Below are positions 7,786 through 9,145 of a stretch of DNA of 9,145 nt, piece after piece; position 1 is the stretch's first letter, and each line of letters opens with the position of its first letter. The notes beneath the pieces were generated by a model. The model made no database searches. It worked only from the letters and a program-made list of their open reading frames with translations, and was not told the DNA's origin. Position numbers and translations under genes: made by a program. The stretch comes from DASZMJ01 sp035551935 (GTDB lineage: Bacteria; Planctomycetota; Planctomycetia; Isosphaerales; Isosphaeraceae). The stretch is taken from NCBI GenBank assembly GCA_035551935.1, contig DASZMJ010000305.1, positions 1 to 9,145 of the forward strand. The letters are read 5' to 3'.

Positions 7786-7814
7786 TTGAGGCCATTCGCA
7801 ACATGCTCTATCCT
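7786..7814 (+). promoter_or_regulatory. Possible sigma-70-type promoter for the transposase
   Basis: TTGAGG (7786-7791) and TATCCT (7809-7814) are separated by 17 bases; each matches the consensus at four of six positions. The element lies just inside the left repeat and about 50 bp before the transposase ATG at 7865, a normal position for an IS promoter. Planctomycete housekeeping promoters are not well defined, so this is a pattern match only. Confidence 0.35.
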
Positions 7815-7864
7815 GGGGATTTGCATCCGGATACCGCTTCACCCCGCCCGCCCCAGGGTGCGTC

Positions 7865-8993
7865 ATGCCCACGGACGACCTCGCCCGCTTCTGCTGCCAG
7901 AACCCCGACTGCCCGCGCTACGGGGCGCGGGGCGCCGGCAACCTCTCGGTCTGCGGCCACTTCGGCAAGCATCAGCACCTCCGCCTCCTCTCTTGCTGCG
8001 CCTGCAAGGCCCGCTTCTCCGAGAACAAGGGCACGGCGTTCTTCCGCTCCAAGCTCCCCACCGCGACGGCCCTCGCGGTCTTGCAGCACCTGGCCGAGGG
8101 CAACGGCATCCGCCAGACCGAGCGGCTCACCGGGGTCCACCGCGACACCGTCATGCGGCTGGCGCGGCTGGCCGGGGCGCACGCCAAGGCGACCCACGAC
8201 GAACTGGTCGCCTTTTCCCCCCGAGACCCGTGAGGTCCAACTCGACGAGAAGTGGTCGTTCGTCGGCAAGAAGCAGGCCCACTGCGACCCCGACGACCCG
8301 GCCGACGACCACAAGGGGGACCGGTGGGACCACGTCGCCTACGACGCCGAGCATCGCCTGGTCCTGGCGGTGGTCCCCGACGCCCGCTCGGTCGAGAACG
8401 CCGAGGGGATTGTTCAGGAGGTCTACGACCGCACGGGGGGGCGGAGCGACGTGCTGCTGACCAGCGACGAGTATCCGGCCTATGAGACGGCCATCGACCA
8501 CGTCTACGGCGAGCCCGAGCCGCCGAAGCCGCCCGGCACGCCCGGTCGTCGCCCGGTGGTGCCGCCGCGCCAGGCGCCGCCCGACCTGACGTACGCGACG
8601 GTGCACAAGGAGCGGGAAAAGGGGCGGGTCGTCTCGATCGCACTGGCCGTGGTGCTGGGGACGTGGCAGGCCGTGGCTGCGGCGCTGGGCAGGTCGGATG
8701 CGAGCCGGACGATCAACACGTCGTTCGTCGAGCGGCACCACCTCACCGACCGTCATCGCAACGCGCGGAAGGCGCGGAAGACGTACCGGTTCAGCAAGGA
8801 CCGGCGGGCGCACGAGGCGATGACCTACTTCACCATGTACTCGTACAACTTCGGCTGGCCGGTGCGGACGCTCCGCCGGCGCGACGACGGGGGCGCGTGG
8901 CGGAAGCGAACCCCCGCGATGGCGGCCGGTCTGGCCGATCATGTCTGGTCGCTCAAGGAGTGGTTGACCTTCCCTGCTGTTCAGCCGATCTAG
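7865..8993 (+). CDS. IS1-family transposase, split over two frames (+1 shift near 8217-8222)
   Basis: Frame one (7865-8233, 122 residues, with AGGG six bases before the ATG) carries a Cys-rich zinc ribbon (CCQNPDC near residues 10-16, C30, SCCAC 43-47) and a helix-turn-helix (GIRQTERLTGVHRDTVMRLAR, about 81-101). It stops at TGA 8231-8233. The catalytic half lies one base forward, from GAG 8223 to TAG 8991-8993. Joining them after CCC 8219-8221 gives 375 residues reading naturally AFSPETREVQLDEKWSF. Likely DDE residues are D127 (8244-8246), D201 (8466-8468) and E289 (8730-8732, NTSFVERHH), followed by the IS1-like NARKARKTYRFSKD. A Pro-rich insert lies between the second Asp and the Glu. The junction is TTTTCCCCCC, so programmed +1 frameshifting or transcriptional slippage is possible; a one-base inactivating insertion is the alternative. 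Confidence 0.82.
8217..8222 (+). other. Candidate +1 frameshift (slippery) site in the transposase
   Basis: Six C residues follow four T residues (8213-8216). In the first frame the ribosome reads TTT TCC CCC CGA. A proline tRNA on CCC (8219-8221) could slip one base onto an identical CCC (8220-8222), then continue with GAG ACC CGT in the catalytic frame. Loss of one C during transcription would give the same product. The downstream frame-one stop is only three codons later (TGA 8231-8233). Confidence 0.5.
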
Positions 8994-9002
8994 GACACCA
9001 CC
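8993..9002 (-). repeat. Right terminal inverted repeat of the IS1-family element
   Basis: GGACACCACC on the plus strand is the exact reverse complement of the left end GGTGGTGTCC. The transposase TAG stop (8991-8993) overlaps its inner edge, so the gene runs right up to the end of the element. Confidence 0.8.
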
Positions 9003-9145
9003 AAGCGAAAGCGCCTATCACATAAGGACTTATGCCGGATTACGGGGAAGTTGACCGCGACCAATCGACAACTCAGTATTAGTCCATGAAGCCGAAATCT
9101 CCGGAATTCGAAGACAAATGGAGCACGCATCATATGCGCATGATT
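9003..9145. other. Low-GC segment outside the insertion sequence
   Basis: By hand count about 68 of 143 bases are G or C (near 48%), against roughly 70% elsewhere. It contains a short palindrome, CATAAG-GA-CTTATG (9021-9034), and a near-direct repeat AAGCGAAAGCG (9003-9013). The abrupt change at the IS right end suggests foreign DNA or a non-coding region of different origin. No family is recognisable in what is visible. Confidence 0.6.
9086..9145 (+). CDS. Possible start of an unknown gene, truncated by the window edge
   Basis: ATG at 9086 opens a frame of 20 codons that reaches the last base without a stop (begins MKPKSPEFEDKW). Codon use (AAA, TCT, GAA, AAA, CAT) is unlike the G/C-ending codons of the rest of the window, in keeping with the low-GC segment. 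There is no clear ribosome-binding site; TTGACC (9051-9056) upstream lacks a well-placed -10 partner. Twenty codons open by chance is common, so this is a weak call. Confidence 0.25.
   Translation, partial: MKPKSPEFEDKWSTHHMRMI

Larger units (their letters stand above)
7768..9002 (+). mobile_element. IS1-family insertion sequence, about 1235 bp
   Basis: The element is bounded by inverted repeats beginning GGTGGTGTCC at 7768 and, on the opposite strand, at 9002. It encodes a transposase with IS1-type zinc finger, helix-turn-helix and DDE features. The GGT-G-type terminus fits IS1 family ends. It is longer than classical IS1 (768 bp, as I recall), consistent with an expanded transposase. The transposase stop codon lies at 8991-8993, immediately inside the right repeat. 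No target-site duplication of 8-10 bp is visible: the bases just outside are GCATCGGT on the left (7760-7767) and AAGCGAAA on the right (9003-9010). The left boundary is ambiguous by a base or so because the flank adds another GGT triplet. Confidence 0.85.

Noticed and set aside
7620..7826. N-terminal extension of the large cytochrome protein to 7826
   Set aside because: It would place the start inside the insertion sequence and put about 69 non-conserved basic residues before a good signal peptide; ATG at 7619 is better.
9049..9073. Inverted repeat AGTTG/CAACT and TTGACC as a recombination site or promoter
   Set aside because: Five-bp arms with a 15-base gap are expected by chance, and no -10 hexamer occurs at 16-18 bases from TTGACC.
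1..9145. CRISPR array, tRNA, rRNA, riboswitch or defence gene cluster
   Set aside because: No regularly spaced repeats, cloverleaf-like sequences, rRNA segments or nuclease/helicase defence proteins were seen in any frame.

Overview
The window is high-GC DNA, roughly 70% G+C by eye up to about position 9000, with protein families typical of Planctomycetota. These are two large 'PVC-type' HEAT-repeat/heme c proteins, an ECF sigma factor paired with a small zf-HC2 zinc-finger protein, and a Tat-exported beta-propeller of the lactonase family. Protein style suggests an Isosphaeraceae-like or Gemmata-like planctomycete; that genus-level guess is inference from remembered homologs.

Layout: (a) 1-1764 (+) is the 3' part of a secreted HEAT / jelly-roll-like / cytochrome c protein that runs off the left edge. 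(b) 1836-2408 and 2452-2727 (+) are an ECF sigma factor and a 91-residue zinc-finger protein with no membrane segment, a probable regulatory pair. (c) 2904-4154 (+) is a Tat-signal seven-bladed propeller protein. (d) 4173-4218 is a long, nearly perfect hairpin between two convergent genes, a likely bidirectional terminator. (e) 4230-7619 (-) is a complete 1129-residue PVC-type protein: signal peptide, beta-propeller dehydrogenase-like domain, HEAT repeats and a C-terminal CxxCH cytochrome. (f) 7768-9002 is an IS1-family insertion sequence of about 1235 bp. It has matching 10-bp terminal inverted repeats and a transposase split over two frames at a TTTTCCCCCC run (+1 shift). (g) 9003-9145 is markedly lower-GC DNA (about 48%) with a short open frame running off the right edge.

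How it fits together: the two cytochrome proteins and the Tat propeller all look exported and would act in the periplasm. A propeller dehydrogenase fused to heme c beside a lactonase-like propeller would make chemical sense as sugar oxidation followed by lactone opening, but the genes are convergent and the substrate is unknown, so this is only a hypothesis. The sigma/zinc-finger pair may regulate neighbouring genes. The IS lies about 150 bp upstream of the complete cytochrome gene, has no visible target-site duplication, and marks a sharp composition boundary, so it probably sits at a rearrangement or horizontal-transfer junction. The most distinctive observations are the +1-frame transposase, the IS/low-GC junction and the bidirectional hairpin. 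I saw no CRISPR array, tRNA, rRNA or defence system.
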